NCBI GenBank assembly: GCA_027604665.1
Contig: JADGIZ010000662.1
Location: 1 to 10,419, forward strand
DNA: 10,419 bases
From: Polyrhizophydium stewartii
Lineage: Eukaryota > Chytridiomycota > Chytridiomycetes > Rhizophydiales
Direction of reading: 5' to 3'
Shown here: piece by piece, positions 1 to 8,415 of the stretch
Numbering within the stretch: position 1 is the first letter of the stretch
Layout: every line of letters starts with the position of its first letter
Translations under genes and position numbers: made by a program
Notes under the pieces: model-generated
Databases searched by the model: none
What the model was told of the DNA's origin: nothing
The model's input: the letters and a program-made list of their open reading frames with translations, nothing else

Positions 1-1742
1 GTCCGGGCGGCGGCGGCGGTGGCGGTCCGGGCGGGCCGTATGGCGGGTAGCCATAGAAGCCGCCCGGGCCACCAAATGCCGGTGGGGCGCCAGGTGGCGG
101 CGGGCCAAAGGGGCCGAACCCAGGCGGCGGTGGCCCCGGCGGGAACATGTCTGGTGGCGGCATGTGTGGGGGCATTGGCGGGCCGCCCATGTGCGGGGGC
201 GGTCCGTACGGCGGCATGTGCGGCGGCATGCCCATGTGCATCGGGCGTCCGCGCTGCTGGATGCGCTCGACCTCCTTGCGCACAGTCTCAATCAGATCTG
301 CGCACAGTTTCTTGGCGTCTTCGATGTCCTGCTCGTTGGATCCGCTGCGGAAATGGCAACATGAGTATTGTCAGTCACATAAGCCTGGCCAAGTCTGTCC
401 GTCGCCTCCTACCTGATGCTGATGTGGAGCGGCTCGTCTGCCTCGGCGGGATTCGCGGGGTCAACATAGCCGGATCCGCGACCGCGCAGCACCACGCGAG
501 TGTTGGTTTCCTGCTGAATGTGTTTCATGTATGCTCCGGCCGGGCCAACCACTTTGGCACGCAGGTTGATATGCGGCGCGCATTCAATATCAACGTACAC
601 GCGGCCGTGCAGTCCCGACGGCCTGCTGTGGTGCATTTGCTGCATCTGCATCTGCTGCTGTGTGCCCGAGAAAGACCGAGTGCAAGGTCAGATGAGCTGC
701 ATCTCGCGGCTTGCACTCCGAGACGTGTAAAAGCTCACGTGCTGCATGCGTCGGACTTCATGTGGGATGCGAGGCTCGACCAGCGTGATTGAGGCCTGCT
801 CAATGATCTCGTTGACTGCCTTGACAGCCTTGTCGACCGACTCCTGGGTTGAAGCCGATATAAAGAGATACAGAGGCTGTGACCATCGTTTTGCAGGCAG
901 TCAGCGAGCGGCAACCAGCAAGTCACTTCTATTGGCGATTCACGGCATCCTCACCGGATCTCGTTCGGTCGCCCGGCTTTTGTCTGGATAGAACTTGCCT
1001 CGGGTGACAACGCTGGAGGAGGTCAGTTGGCGTACTGGCACAGTACAGCCACTCGAGACATCGGGCACTCACTCTGCTCCCGTCTCCTCCTTGATCTTGG
1101 CCTGGGTCGTCGCGTTGGTGACCAGGTACCTGTTGCGCATGTCGTTGATTTCAATTTTCGCAGAGAACTCCCCCTGAGCAGATGAACGGCGCCGCAAAGA
1201 AGGTGCCCGAGTTAGCGCAATGCATCGGGCAGCATGGCAACAAGCTTGTTGCCGGGCGATGCGACTGCTCACAGACGGAATCGTGTCGGGCCGGTGCTGC
1301 ACATTGCTCTTTCCTAGCATCGCGACGACGGCGCTGGTTGCTGCCGCCGTTGCGGCAATGACAGAATCGGTGTCTGTGCACACGGCATGCGGCAGAATAT
1401 TCCGAGGCCGTCGGCGGGCGTCAGTGTGGGGTGGGACGGAGCTGCCGAACGCCTCAGCGACGCAGAGAGCGCTCGGTGATCGGCAGCGCGAACACGTCGG
1501 AACACACCTCGCAGGTTGAGCGGCGCTGGCCGCTTGGGGACATGCTCTGCGGCGACAAGCGCAGTGACGACGGCCGCGAGCGACGGCTTTGGCGAGTTGG
1601 TCGTCAGTGCCCCGGAGGTTGCCGACGCTGCGGGCGACGGAGCCGACTCGGCGGCAGAGCCTCCCGCATCGGACGCTGGTGCAGGCGCGCCGCCTTCGGG
1701 CTCCTCGACGTCCCACTTGCGCTTGCGTCTGCCGGCGGCCAT
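1..1742 (-). CDS. KHDC4: KHDC4/BLOM7-type KH-domain RNA-binding protein, 3' end missing
   Basis: This is a nuclear RNA-binding protein of the KHDC4 (KIAA0907/BLOM7) family, whose animal members act in pre-mRNA splicing. Seven exons read 1742-1508, 1373-1303, 1173-1073, 1012-955, 876-739, 657-413 and 344-1, giving at least 397 residues in frame to the window edge. The N-terminus is basic (AAGRRKRKWDVEEP), as in the family. The first KH region (about 103-185) carries INDMRNRYLVTN and KIKEETGADVVTRGKFYPD. The second (about 215-300) carries NLRAKVVGPAGAYMKHIQQE, with GXXG as GPAG at 239-242, then RGRGSG and AKKLCADLI. The tail after residue 310 is Pro/Gly/Met-rich low complexity (PPHMPP-type repeats) and is cut by the left edge. 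Splice phases agree at every junction. Exons 3-7 are well supported by family similarity; exons 1-2, with donors GTGTGT and GTGCAG, rest on phase and motif only. The start lies 224 bp from divergent RER1. Confidence 0.87.
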
Positions 1743-1966
1743 GCGACATGTGGGCTGTGCGTCAGCGGCAGGCGTTCCGTAGGCCCGTGCGCGGCGCAGT
1801 GGGCCGCATGGGGCATGCGGCGGCCTACGCGGTCGTGGGCTGTGACATGGGCAGCAGCGAGGCACGGTCGCCGACGCACGCCTGAACCCCATCAGGCCGC
1901 CAGAAACGCGCGCAACGCGGGCGGCCTCGACACCGCCGCGAGCCGGCGTTGGCCTGCCTCTCCTGA
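1743..1966. promoter_or_regulatory. Divergent intergenic region KHDC4 / RER1
   Basis: These 224 bp separate two start codons that face away from each other, so both promoters should lie here. The sequence is GC-rich, and I see no clear TATA box, tRNA or conserved coding frame in it. Its extent depends on the RER1 start at 1967; if RER1 instead started at 2347 the region would be 604 bp. Confidence 0.5.
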
Positions 1967-3183
1967 ATGTCCGCGCTCGAGCCCGACACGGCACCCGGCG
2001 CCTCCGCCGGCATCGCGAGCCACTATGCGCAGGCGCAGAAGGTCCGTGCCCCGTGCCCTCTGCCCCTCAGGCGGCTCGTGCGCAGTGTCGCTCGCCGCTG
2101 CTGCTGCCGTCGTCGCCGCCAAGCGGCCGTGACCCGCTCCGCACGCCGCACGCCTCGGAGCTCTGGCCGCACGGAGCGGTGATGGCGCTCTTGCGCTCGC
2201 TTGATAGCGGCGGCCTGCCGTATTGCTCGCCGCTCCGTCTGCGTCTGCGGCGGCAAGCGCCCTTGTCGCCGGCAGCGCCCGGCGGCCGCAATCTTGGTGT
2301 TTTCGGCTCGCGGCGTTGCGGCGTGCGGATGCGGCGGGTTCCCACCATGTCCTTCGATCCAGCCACCTCGCCGCTGCCGCCGCATCTGGTTTCCGCTGCC
2401 GCCCGAGCGTGCAGGCTTGCGAATGCCGCGCAGCATTGAGCCGGCGCACTCGCTTCCGCCCCACTCCGAGCTGACCCGATACTCGGCCCGCAGCGCTTCC
2501 GCAAGATACTCGACGACATCACGCCATTTGTCCACCAGAGGTGGGCCGGGACGGCCATCCTCGGGCTGCTGTACGCCGTGCGCGCCTTCACCATCGGCGG
2601 GTGGTATATTGTCACGGTGGGGTCGCGCTGGCGCATGCAGGGGAGGCCGCCCCGATGCTGACTTGGTTCATCTGGCGCAGTACGCCCTCGGCATTTACTT
2701 GCTCAATCTGTTCCTGGCCTTCCTGACCCCCAAGTTCGACCCGGCTCTCGAGGAGGGCGATGAGGACGAAGACGGCCCTGCCCTGCCGACAAAGCAGGAC
2801 GACGAGTTCCGCCCATTCATCCGCCGCCTCCCAGAGTTCAAGTTCTGGTAAGTCCCTCTGCTTGGGCTCCTGTGCCCCATCTGGTTCTGACGCACGATCG
2901 CCAGGTTCTTTTCGACTCGTGCCTTTCTGATTGCGTTTTTCTGCACGCTCTTTGACTTTTTCGACCTCCCGGTCTTCTGGCCCATCTTGCTCGGCTATTT
3001 TATCATTCTCTTTGCGATCACGATGAGGCGCCAGATCATGCACATGATCAAGTACAAGTACCTGCCGTGGGACTATGGAAAGAAGGTAGGATGCACGGGC
3101 CGTGCTGAACCATCGCGGCAACTTGGCTGACGTGCACGGCGCAGCAATATGGCGCCAACGCGGCCGCCAAGTCGGCGAAATAA
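1967..3183 (+). CDS. RER1: Rer1-family ER retrieval receptor
   Basis: Rer1 is a Golgi membrane protein that returns escaped ER membrane proteins to the ER in COPI vesicles. Exons are 1967-2041, 2494-2616, 2681-2847, 2905-3085 and 3145-3183, giving 194 residues against 188 in yeast and 196 in man. Visible landmarks are LDDITP (35-40), two membrane segments (about 44-62 and 67-82) containing [20 protein letters not shown], the family signature [15 protein letters not shown] (108-122), and two more membrane segments (about 123-141 and 145-161) followed by [15 protein letters not shown]. The tail is lysine-rich (GKK, AAAKSAK). The start at 1967 was chosen because [18 protein letters not shown] aligns over its whole length with the pre-TM1 helix of the family, in phase, with GC-rich third positions. 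This makes intron 1 452 nt long with an unusual donor, GTCCGT. The ATG at 2347, in a good initiation context, is an alternative. Exons 2-5 are near certain. Confidence 0.93.
2042..2493 (+). other. RER1 intron 1 (452 nt, proposed)
   Basis: This is the longest gene-free stretch inside a gene model here. Its donor is AAG followed by GTCCGT, and it ends CTGACCCGATACTCGGCCCG then CAG, with CTGAC at 2471-2475 as the likely branch site. It is GC-rich, contains the ATG at 2347 in a CCACC context, and shows no recognisable domain in any frame. It could contain an alternative first exon, 2347-2388, joined through a weak GTTTCC donor. Confidence 0.55.
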
Positions 3184-3190
3184 AGCAGCC

Positions 3191-5216
3191 TTAGTCCCGA
3201 ACAAAGGCGAGAACATAGGCCCTGCTGCTGTCCCTATACTGCGTGCCCTGCAGCCGGATCTGATTGACGACCGAGTCGTCGAACCGCACCTGCACGCCCC
3301 TTGTATGGTCAAACCGATCATATACATAGTGCCCCGTCGCTACACCTTGTCCGCTGTGAGAGATAATGCCCTGGAGCGCATATGTGGGATCTGCGAGCAG
3401 CGAGGTCAACGCGCGACGCCACGGTCGACTCGAGCCGACTCGGCATATCGCACCTTGCGCCGAAGCTGCCGATTCGGCAAGGATGTGCTGCGGGAGCGCA
3501 AGCCGAAAGGGAACCCGGATCAACTGGTGGTGCTTGACCATCCTGCCTCGCTCAAGCCCAAAGCGTTTGACGTGGACCAGCAGTACTCGCGGTGCCTGGC
3601 GTATCCTCTGGTGAGCGTTGGCGGCCGAATGGCCGCAACGGCCGCACTGATGCTCGATCTTCTCGGGAGCAAAGGATGCTCGCAGCAGCGAGTCGAGCGG
3701 GATGGCGCGGTCAAAGGTGGCGTCGTCGGGTAATGACACTGGCACATCGCGCTCGCAGCCGCTGATTGTGACGACCGCCTCACAATGGCTGCAGACAACA
3801 CGCTTCTGTGTTGCCGTGGGTCTTTGTTAATCTCACATCATGCAATCGACGCCACCGGGAAGCAAAGCATACTTCGAGAATGTACTCCATATGCAGGACT
3901 TCCGGGAGCCGCAACGTCGCTTCTGATACTGGCGTTTTCAGCAACGCGGCGTCCGTCTCCTTGAGCTCATCGCCAAGGATATCCAAGCAGGCCATCAGGA
4001 ACTCATGTGCGTCCTATCGGATTTGGGCAGTGCGGGCAGTGTCAGCCATGATGATTAAACGAGGCTTCGGATGTCGGCATACCTGCTGATGCGTGCTGGA
4101 AAAGTGCGAATAAGCCTTGGAGACAAGATCCTTGACGGGTTTTACCGACACGGCTCTGTCCAAGGCCCGCAGTCTGGAAAAGACGTCGACGAGAGTCGAG
4201 ACGAGCGGTCTTGATGCCGCCTTGGCCGCTGGCAGCTGCATGAGCGAGTCTGCAAGCGAGATTTTCAGCTGCGCCGATACAAAGGCATCCACCAGCTATT
4301 TCTTACCCGCACACGGGGACGCCAGCAGCATCTGCAGACCCGCGGCGATGTAGCACGTTTGACCCAGATTGCGGATGCCCACTGGCCGAAGCGCCAACGA
4401 GGGAAACTTTGATTGCGTTGCGCGGCTCTGCAGCGGCGAGCGATAGGGATGGTGGCCGTGTGGATGTGGGCTTTCTGGCGATGGCGCAAGGGCGGATTGT
4501 CTCCGAGCAGCCAACGGAGCGGAGCGGGCAAGGCCGGCGATGTTGGTTGTGGTGGGTCTGTTCGGGCTGCTTGGCGGCAGTGCATGCGACGCCGGCATCT
4601 GCGACTGCTGGGACACCACCGACGGCTGCAGGATGCGCCGTGCTCTGATCCTTGAAGCCGACGCCAGGAGCTCACGCTCATGCGGCTCCATGTCGCTCTG
4701 CTCCCCCTTGGACTGGACCGGACCAGACCGGCCGTCGTACAGCTTGAGCCGGTCCAGATTCTCGCCTGCCACACCGTCAGCAGTGCGGAGCAGATGATGA
4801 GGCCGCGCACGGCACCCGCACCTTTGATGGCCGCGTCCATGCGTCGTCGCAGCGGTCCGAGCTTTGCACCTATGAGCTCGAAGCGCACCAGCGCGCCGAG
4901 GTGGCGCGACAGAAACTGGAAGTTCTCGCTGGCATCGGCAACCAGCAGCTTGCCCGGCTTTTGCGCAAGCGAGATGCAGAGCCCATGCTCGGAGGGTGCA
5001 GCTCGCCTTGCCGCCGGCGTCGCCGATTTCTCCGCAAGAGCCGGATCGACGACCAGACAGGGCCGCCCGCATTCGTCTGCAGCTGTAGTCAGCGGTGGCG
5101 AGGGGGCGGCATGGCCGTGCGCAGTGGGGCTGCGCACCTCGCTCAACGTCAACCGACGCAGCAAAGCACAGCGTGCGCTTCTGCGACGTTCGCGAGACGT
5201 GGACGTTGCACAACAT
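3191..5216 (-). CDS. Ubiquitin-specific protease (USP/UBP, peptidase C19)
   Basis: This cysteine protease removes ubiquitin from substrates. Seven exons read 5216-5138, 5076-4822, 4765-4307, 4249-4083, 4013-3873, 3805-3454 and 3390-3191, giving 550 residues with all phases consistent. The Cys box is GIRNLGQTCYIAAGLQMLL, with nucleophile Cys249 and the oxyanion Asn244 five residues before it. QQDAHEFL follows at the exon 4/5 junction. A zinc ribbon has paired CX2C knuckles at 372/375 and 421/424, and LLVHVKRF follows. The His box is GIISHSGQGVATGHYVY with His505, and FDDS at 521-524 gives the third catalytic residue, Asp522. All catalytic parts are present, so an active enzyme is expected. Residues 1-240 match nothing I recognise: a Cys-containing N-terminus, then an alanine/serine/proline-rich linker. 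Intron 2 has two usable in-phase donors (4821 and 4815). Residue lining near the Cys is unusual (YIAAG where MNS is common). I cannot name the subfamily. Confidence 0.92.
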
Positions 5217-5321
5217 GTCGGCAGGCCTGGGAGACGGCTCTCCACCGTCTGGACGCCGGGTGCGCGGGTTTCTGGTTGTCACCCAAGCGGCGCGTGAAAT
5301 CCGGCTTTGCTGATCCGCGGA
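5217..5321. promoter_or_regulatory. Compact divergent promoter region, USP / bL9m
   Basis: Only 105 bp lie between the two outward-facing start codons, so both promoters and 5' leaders must share this DNA or reach into the genes. It contains a small inverted repeat, AGACGG (5232-5237) and CCGTCT (5245-5250), of unknown meaning. I see no TATA box. Confidence 0.5.
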
Positions 5322-6353
5322 ATGCTGGCGAGGACGAGGGCGCTGGCGGGCGTTGCCGTGCGCAACGCAGTGGTGCGCGCTCGCCCCCGCATGCCAATGC
5401 CACCTTGCGCGAGGATGCTGCGTCCAGGGCCGGCTTGCGTGGCAAGCCTTTGCCGTCGGCGTGCTCCGCAGCGCTGCGTCTGCGAGACCAGCAGCAAGTC
5501 GCTGACGCTTTTTCTGATCGCAACGATGCTGGCGACACCTTCGTGGTCGCTGCGTTGGGGTGGGGGGGCAGCGCACAAAATTCACAAAGCCCGACGTCCA
5601 CGTCTATCTCAAGAAGGACGTCGATGGCCTCGGCCGCCGGGGTGCGCTTGCGAATGCGACGATGGCGTTGCCTCGAAAGACGGATGCTGACCAGAGGCTG
5701 TTGATGGACTCCAGGCGAAATCGTGCTCGCTGCTCGTGGGTGTCGCTGGCAGCGCATGCAGATCTGACGACGCCGAATGCTGACGCATGCACGCGCTTGC
5801 AGCCAGCATGATCCGCAACTACCTCCTGCCTCTGAAGCTGGCATACTACGTGCCCCGCGTCGCCGGCAAGCCGCTCCTTCCCGAGGGTTGGACGCAGCCC
5901 CTGAGCGACAGCGATCTTGGCATTGAGGCGATCACGCCCGCACAGCCCTCGGCGGCATTCGATGACCCGGCGGCGCCACAGACGGTGCTGCAGCCCGCGC
6001 CGACACGAGCCCGCGCGGACGGCGTCGCTGCCGCCGAGTCTCGCACTGAGATGTCGCCCGAGCAGAGGCGTGCGCTCGACGTGGAGCGGAGAGATATGCT
6101 GCTGCGCCTGGGCCGCATTACCTTCCACCGCGTGCGCATCGACCCCGAGTCGGACAAGATCTTTGGCTCCGTTTCCCCATACGACATCTCGCTACTGCTC
6201 GAGCAGCAGCACGCGATCCACATTGACCGCAACATGATTTTTGTCGACCAGAACAAGATCAAGCGCCTTGGTACGCACTCTGCAGAGATCCGCTTCTCCA
6301 CAGAGCTCCCACCCCTTATGATCGAGGTTGTCGTCGACGATGTTTCCGAGTGA
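5322..6353 (+). CDS. bL9m: Mitochondrial large-subunit ribosomal protein bL9m
   Basis: This is a component of the mitochondrial 54S ribosomal subunit, encoded in the nucleus. The proposed exons are 5322-5372, 5572-5641, 5715-5735 and 5803-6353, about 230 residues. The start is an Arg/Ala-rich stretch lacking acidic residues (MLARTRALAGVAVRNAV), typical of a matrix presequence. The bL9 N-terminal domain follows: KFTKPDVHVYLKKDVDGLGR, then GEIVLAA from a 21-nt exon, then PSMIRNYLLPLKLAYYVPR. The C-terminal bL9 domain is near 145-226, with KIFGSVSPYDISLLL at 166-180, KRLGTHSAEI and ELPPLMIEVVV. Exons 2-4 join in phase with good motifs. Exon 1 is weaker: its intron is long (199 nt), the acceptor follows a run of Gs, and another in-phase donor (GTGGCA at 5439) would give a 39-residue presequence. 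A middle segment (about 80-130) is Ala/Pro-rich. The gene shares a short promoter region with the protease and converges on frataxin. Confidence 0.88.
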
Positions 6354-6395
6354 AGCGACCTGGTTTTGGGCACTGCTGTGTGGCTTCAGTCGGCT

Positions 6396-7185
6396 TCATG
6401 CGAGCCCGGGCGGCTTCCACGCAATCTTATCACCGAGCATCTGCGACAGTTCGGTGTTCAAGAGCTCGTCCAGCGAGTGGCCGTCGCGCGAGTAGATCCA
6501 CCTGCAGTCGCTCAGACGCACGTCGTAGCGCTTTGGCCCACTCACGGGCGACGAGAGCCACAGCTGCTTGTTGGGCGGCTGCTTGTTGACGACGTATGTG
6601 CCGTGCTCGCCGAGCTTGAGGGTCAGGACGCCGCTCTGTCACGGCGAGCCATTGAAGCGCAGGGCATCGGAGCACCAGGCATCGCAGGAATATCCTGTGG
6701 TCAGCGGAAGCCGCGAGGGGCATAGAGCCTGCCGGTGCGGCCAAGCTTCGGCGGCGCTGGAAGCGTTGGCGCTTGGCCGTCGCAGCAGACGGGCGGGTGC
6801 CCAAGGAAGCACGCACCGAGTACACCACGTCGTATCCGTCCACGTCGGTGACGTCGCCGAGCTCCTCGAGAAACTCGAGCAGCGACTCGATAAAGGCGTC
6901 GGCGTGCTTGTGGTAGTCGGCGTCGGACAGCGCGGGGTCCGGCAGCCGGTCCGCAGGCGGGGCCGTGGACATGGAGCGTCGTGGAAGCAGCGGATGCCAC
7001 ACGAGGCCTCGGGCGGCGGCGGCCGGTGTCGACGCGGGAGCGGACGCAGCGACGGCATGCAGCCCATGTCTGGCAAGCACGGCGCAGGAGCCGGCCGGCG
7101 CCGGGTGGCTTTGCATCTGGCGCAGCGCCCGCAGCGCTCGCAGCGCTTGCAGCGGCTGGCGCAACTGAGCTCGGCTGGCGAGCAT
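6396..7185 (-). CDS. YFH1: Frataxin, mitochondrial
   Basis: Frataxin works in the mitochondrial matrix with the cysteine desulfurase/scaffold complex in Fe-S cluster assembly and binds iron. Two exons, 7185-6817 and 6635-6396, give 202 residues (yeast 174, human 210). An Arg/Leu/Ala-rich presequence, including [16 protein letters not shown], ends near PRRSMSTA, a plausible cleavage area at about residue 70. The acidic first helix follows at 86-110 ([24 protein letters not shown]), which in the family carries the iron-binding ridge. The core beta-sheet has YS/SGVLTL across the splice site, then [19 protein letters not shown] with the conserved Trp149, and SGPKRYD at 155-161. The intron is 181 nt; its acceptor was set at GTGACAG so that the family's S-G-V-L sequence is kept. 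I chose the second in-frame ATG; the first, at 7221, would add 12 partly acidic residues. The stop is 42 bp from bL9m's stop. Confidence 0.94.
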
Positions 7186-7227
7186 GGCGGAATCGAGGAA
7201 AGACGAATCGGCGAGCTTCATTGCGAG

Positions 7228-8415
7228 TCAGTCGCTCTGGCGGCGCGGCCTAACGCCGGTCGTCTTGCCATTCTCGAGCGTTACGGGGACGGGGGAGCGC
7301 AGAACCGGCGAGCCCGCGAGCAGATCGTGTGTCAGCGGTGTGAACGGCGACGGCTGGTTGCTATCGGCGTCTATCCAAGACACGGACTGGACGACGCGCG
7401 GGATGGACGCGCGGGGGAGCGGCCCGTCCGACGGAGCGGCGCGGTATCGCCGCGACGCCGCCATGATCGTGGTGCTTGCTCGGGACGAAGTGGCCGGTGG
7501 GTCGTCGCATACGGTGGGGCCAGCCGTTCGGTAGTTGTCTGGGGCTGCCTTGCGGATGGCGCCCTGGAACGCAATCGGCGCTGGTTGGGCCGCAAAGAGT
7601 GCAACAAGCTCCTCGCGTATGGTCGTGAACGAGCACGCCGTCCACTGGAGTGGCTCATCAGGAGAAGCTGGTAGCCCGCGCAATGAGCGAGCGGTGAGTG
7701 GCTTCCAGAGTTCGTATCGATGCAGTATGCGTGAAAACACCGCTGTTTGGCGGCGCAGGGTCTGCTCCATTTCCGCAAGTGTGGGATCTGCGCCGACGGT
7801 TAGACTTTGCGCGACTTTGGATAGACAATCGAAAGAGGCAACGCACCCATGTATGTGTTGTTGGGCACAGTCGATATCTCTGTTCCCGCCGCGGTCTCGA
7901 GCACGACGTTAATTGTCTCGGTTGGTTGCGCCAGCCCGGGATTAAGATGCAGGAGTGCGTTGCGTGCAATGTCCATTGCCAGAAGCCATCTGTTGGCGCG
8001 TCAGGGCGAGCGTTGACAGTCGGTGTTTGTTGGCGACAACGATGTTGTTGGCGGCGACATTGCAGCGTCAGACTCGGAGGGCAACTCGTGCAACAAGGAG
8101 CCAGCGGAAGGCGCAAGCTCCAGCGGCGGTAGCCACGGCCTGCTGAGGCAGATTGGCATGCCCCGGTGCCTCTGTGCTTCTAATGAGCCCACAGCTTGAG
8201 CACGCACTTTGTTTTCGAGTAGATGCACTTGTCGCACGCATGCAGCGCCATGACCTCGACGACTGCGCGCGGCTCGGGTCAGCAGGGCATCGGCGTCGCA
8301 GCTGCAACCAGGGCGGGGCCGCGCGCGCACCGCCAGTGTTGAGCGACGAGAGCGCGGCCGAGCCGGCCAGTTGCCTGATGGAGAGCTTGGCGAGCGGCCG
8401 CCCGCGCTGGTCCAT
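7228..8415 (-). CDS. Unrecognised 280-residue protein
   Basis: I do not recognise this protein. The proposed exons are 8415-8331, 8262-8208, 7989-7847 and 7787-7228; phases agree and the total is a multiple of three. The N-terminus reads MDQRGRPLAKLSIRQLAG, then a CX2C pair at 38/41 (HACDKCIYSK). A segment around 48-94 includes MDIARNALLHLNPGLAQP. The region 95-125 (DPTLAEMEQTLRRQTAVFSR) looks helical and could form a coiled coil. The last 100 residues are Ser/Pro/Arg-rich and probably disordered, ending RPRRQSD. I see no signal peptide or membrane segment. Introns 1 and 3 have good signals (GTGCGC/CTGAC and GTGCGT/CTAAC); intron 2 (218 nt) is the doubtful one and might hide a further small exon. 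The stop lies just 42 bp upstream of the frataxin start on the same strand. A Zn2Cys6 regulator was considered and not supported. Confidence 0.62.

Noticed and set aside
1..290. Tandem repeat locus (GGCGG/CATGCCG-type reiteration)
   Set aside because: It is the codon-level reflection of the Pro/Gly/Met-rich tail of the KHDC4-like protein, not a separate repeat element.
1743..1966. tRNA or other small RNA gene in the gap
   Set aside because: No A box/B box pair, cloverleaf or snRNA-like motif could be traced on either strand by eye.
2347..2388. ATG with a CCACC context as the RER1 start
   Set aside because: Its 14-codon exon needs a poor GTTTCC donor and lacks the helix that precedes LDDITP in Rer1 proteins; kept only as an alternative.
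4766..4821. Apparent frameshift in the protease, where one frame ends with a hydrophobic stretch (LIICSALLTV) and another begins with ENLDRLKLYDG
   Set aside because: A 56-nt intron with donor GTGCGG, CTGAC branch motif and CAG acceptor joins both frames in phase 1; the hydrophobic stretch is intron, so there is neither a frameshift nor a membrane anchor.
4296..5585. Single unspliced 429-codon open frame on the minus strand
   Set aside because: It joins true exons 1 and 3 of the protease through introns and through antisense of the bL9m first exon; upstream of 5216 its amino-acid content is arbitrary.
6568..7674. 368-codon plus-strand open frame
   Set aside because: It lies antisense to frataxin and the neighbouring gene, whose minus-strand frames have clear family similarity or in-phase exon structure.
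8153..8262. Fungal Zn2Cys6 zinc-cluster domain, suggested by CX2CX6C in the second exon of the unrecognised protein
   Set aside because: The third Cys exists only if the GTGCGT donor is ignored, no matching second Cys triad follows in a compatible phase, and the basic residues typical of zinc clusters are missing.
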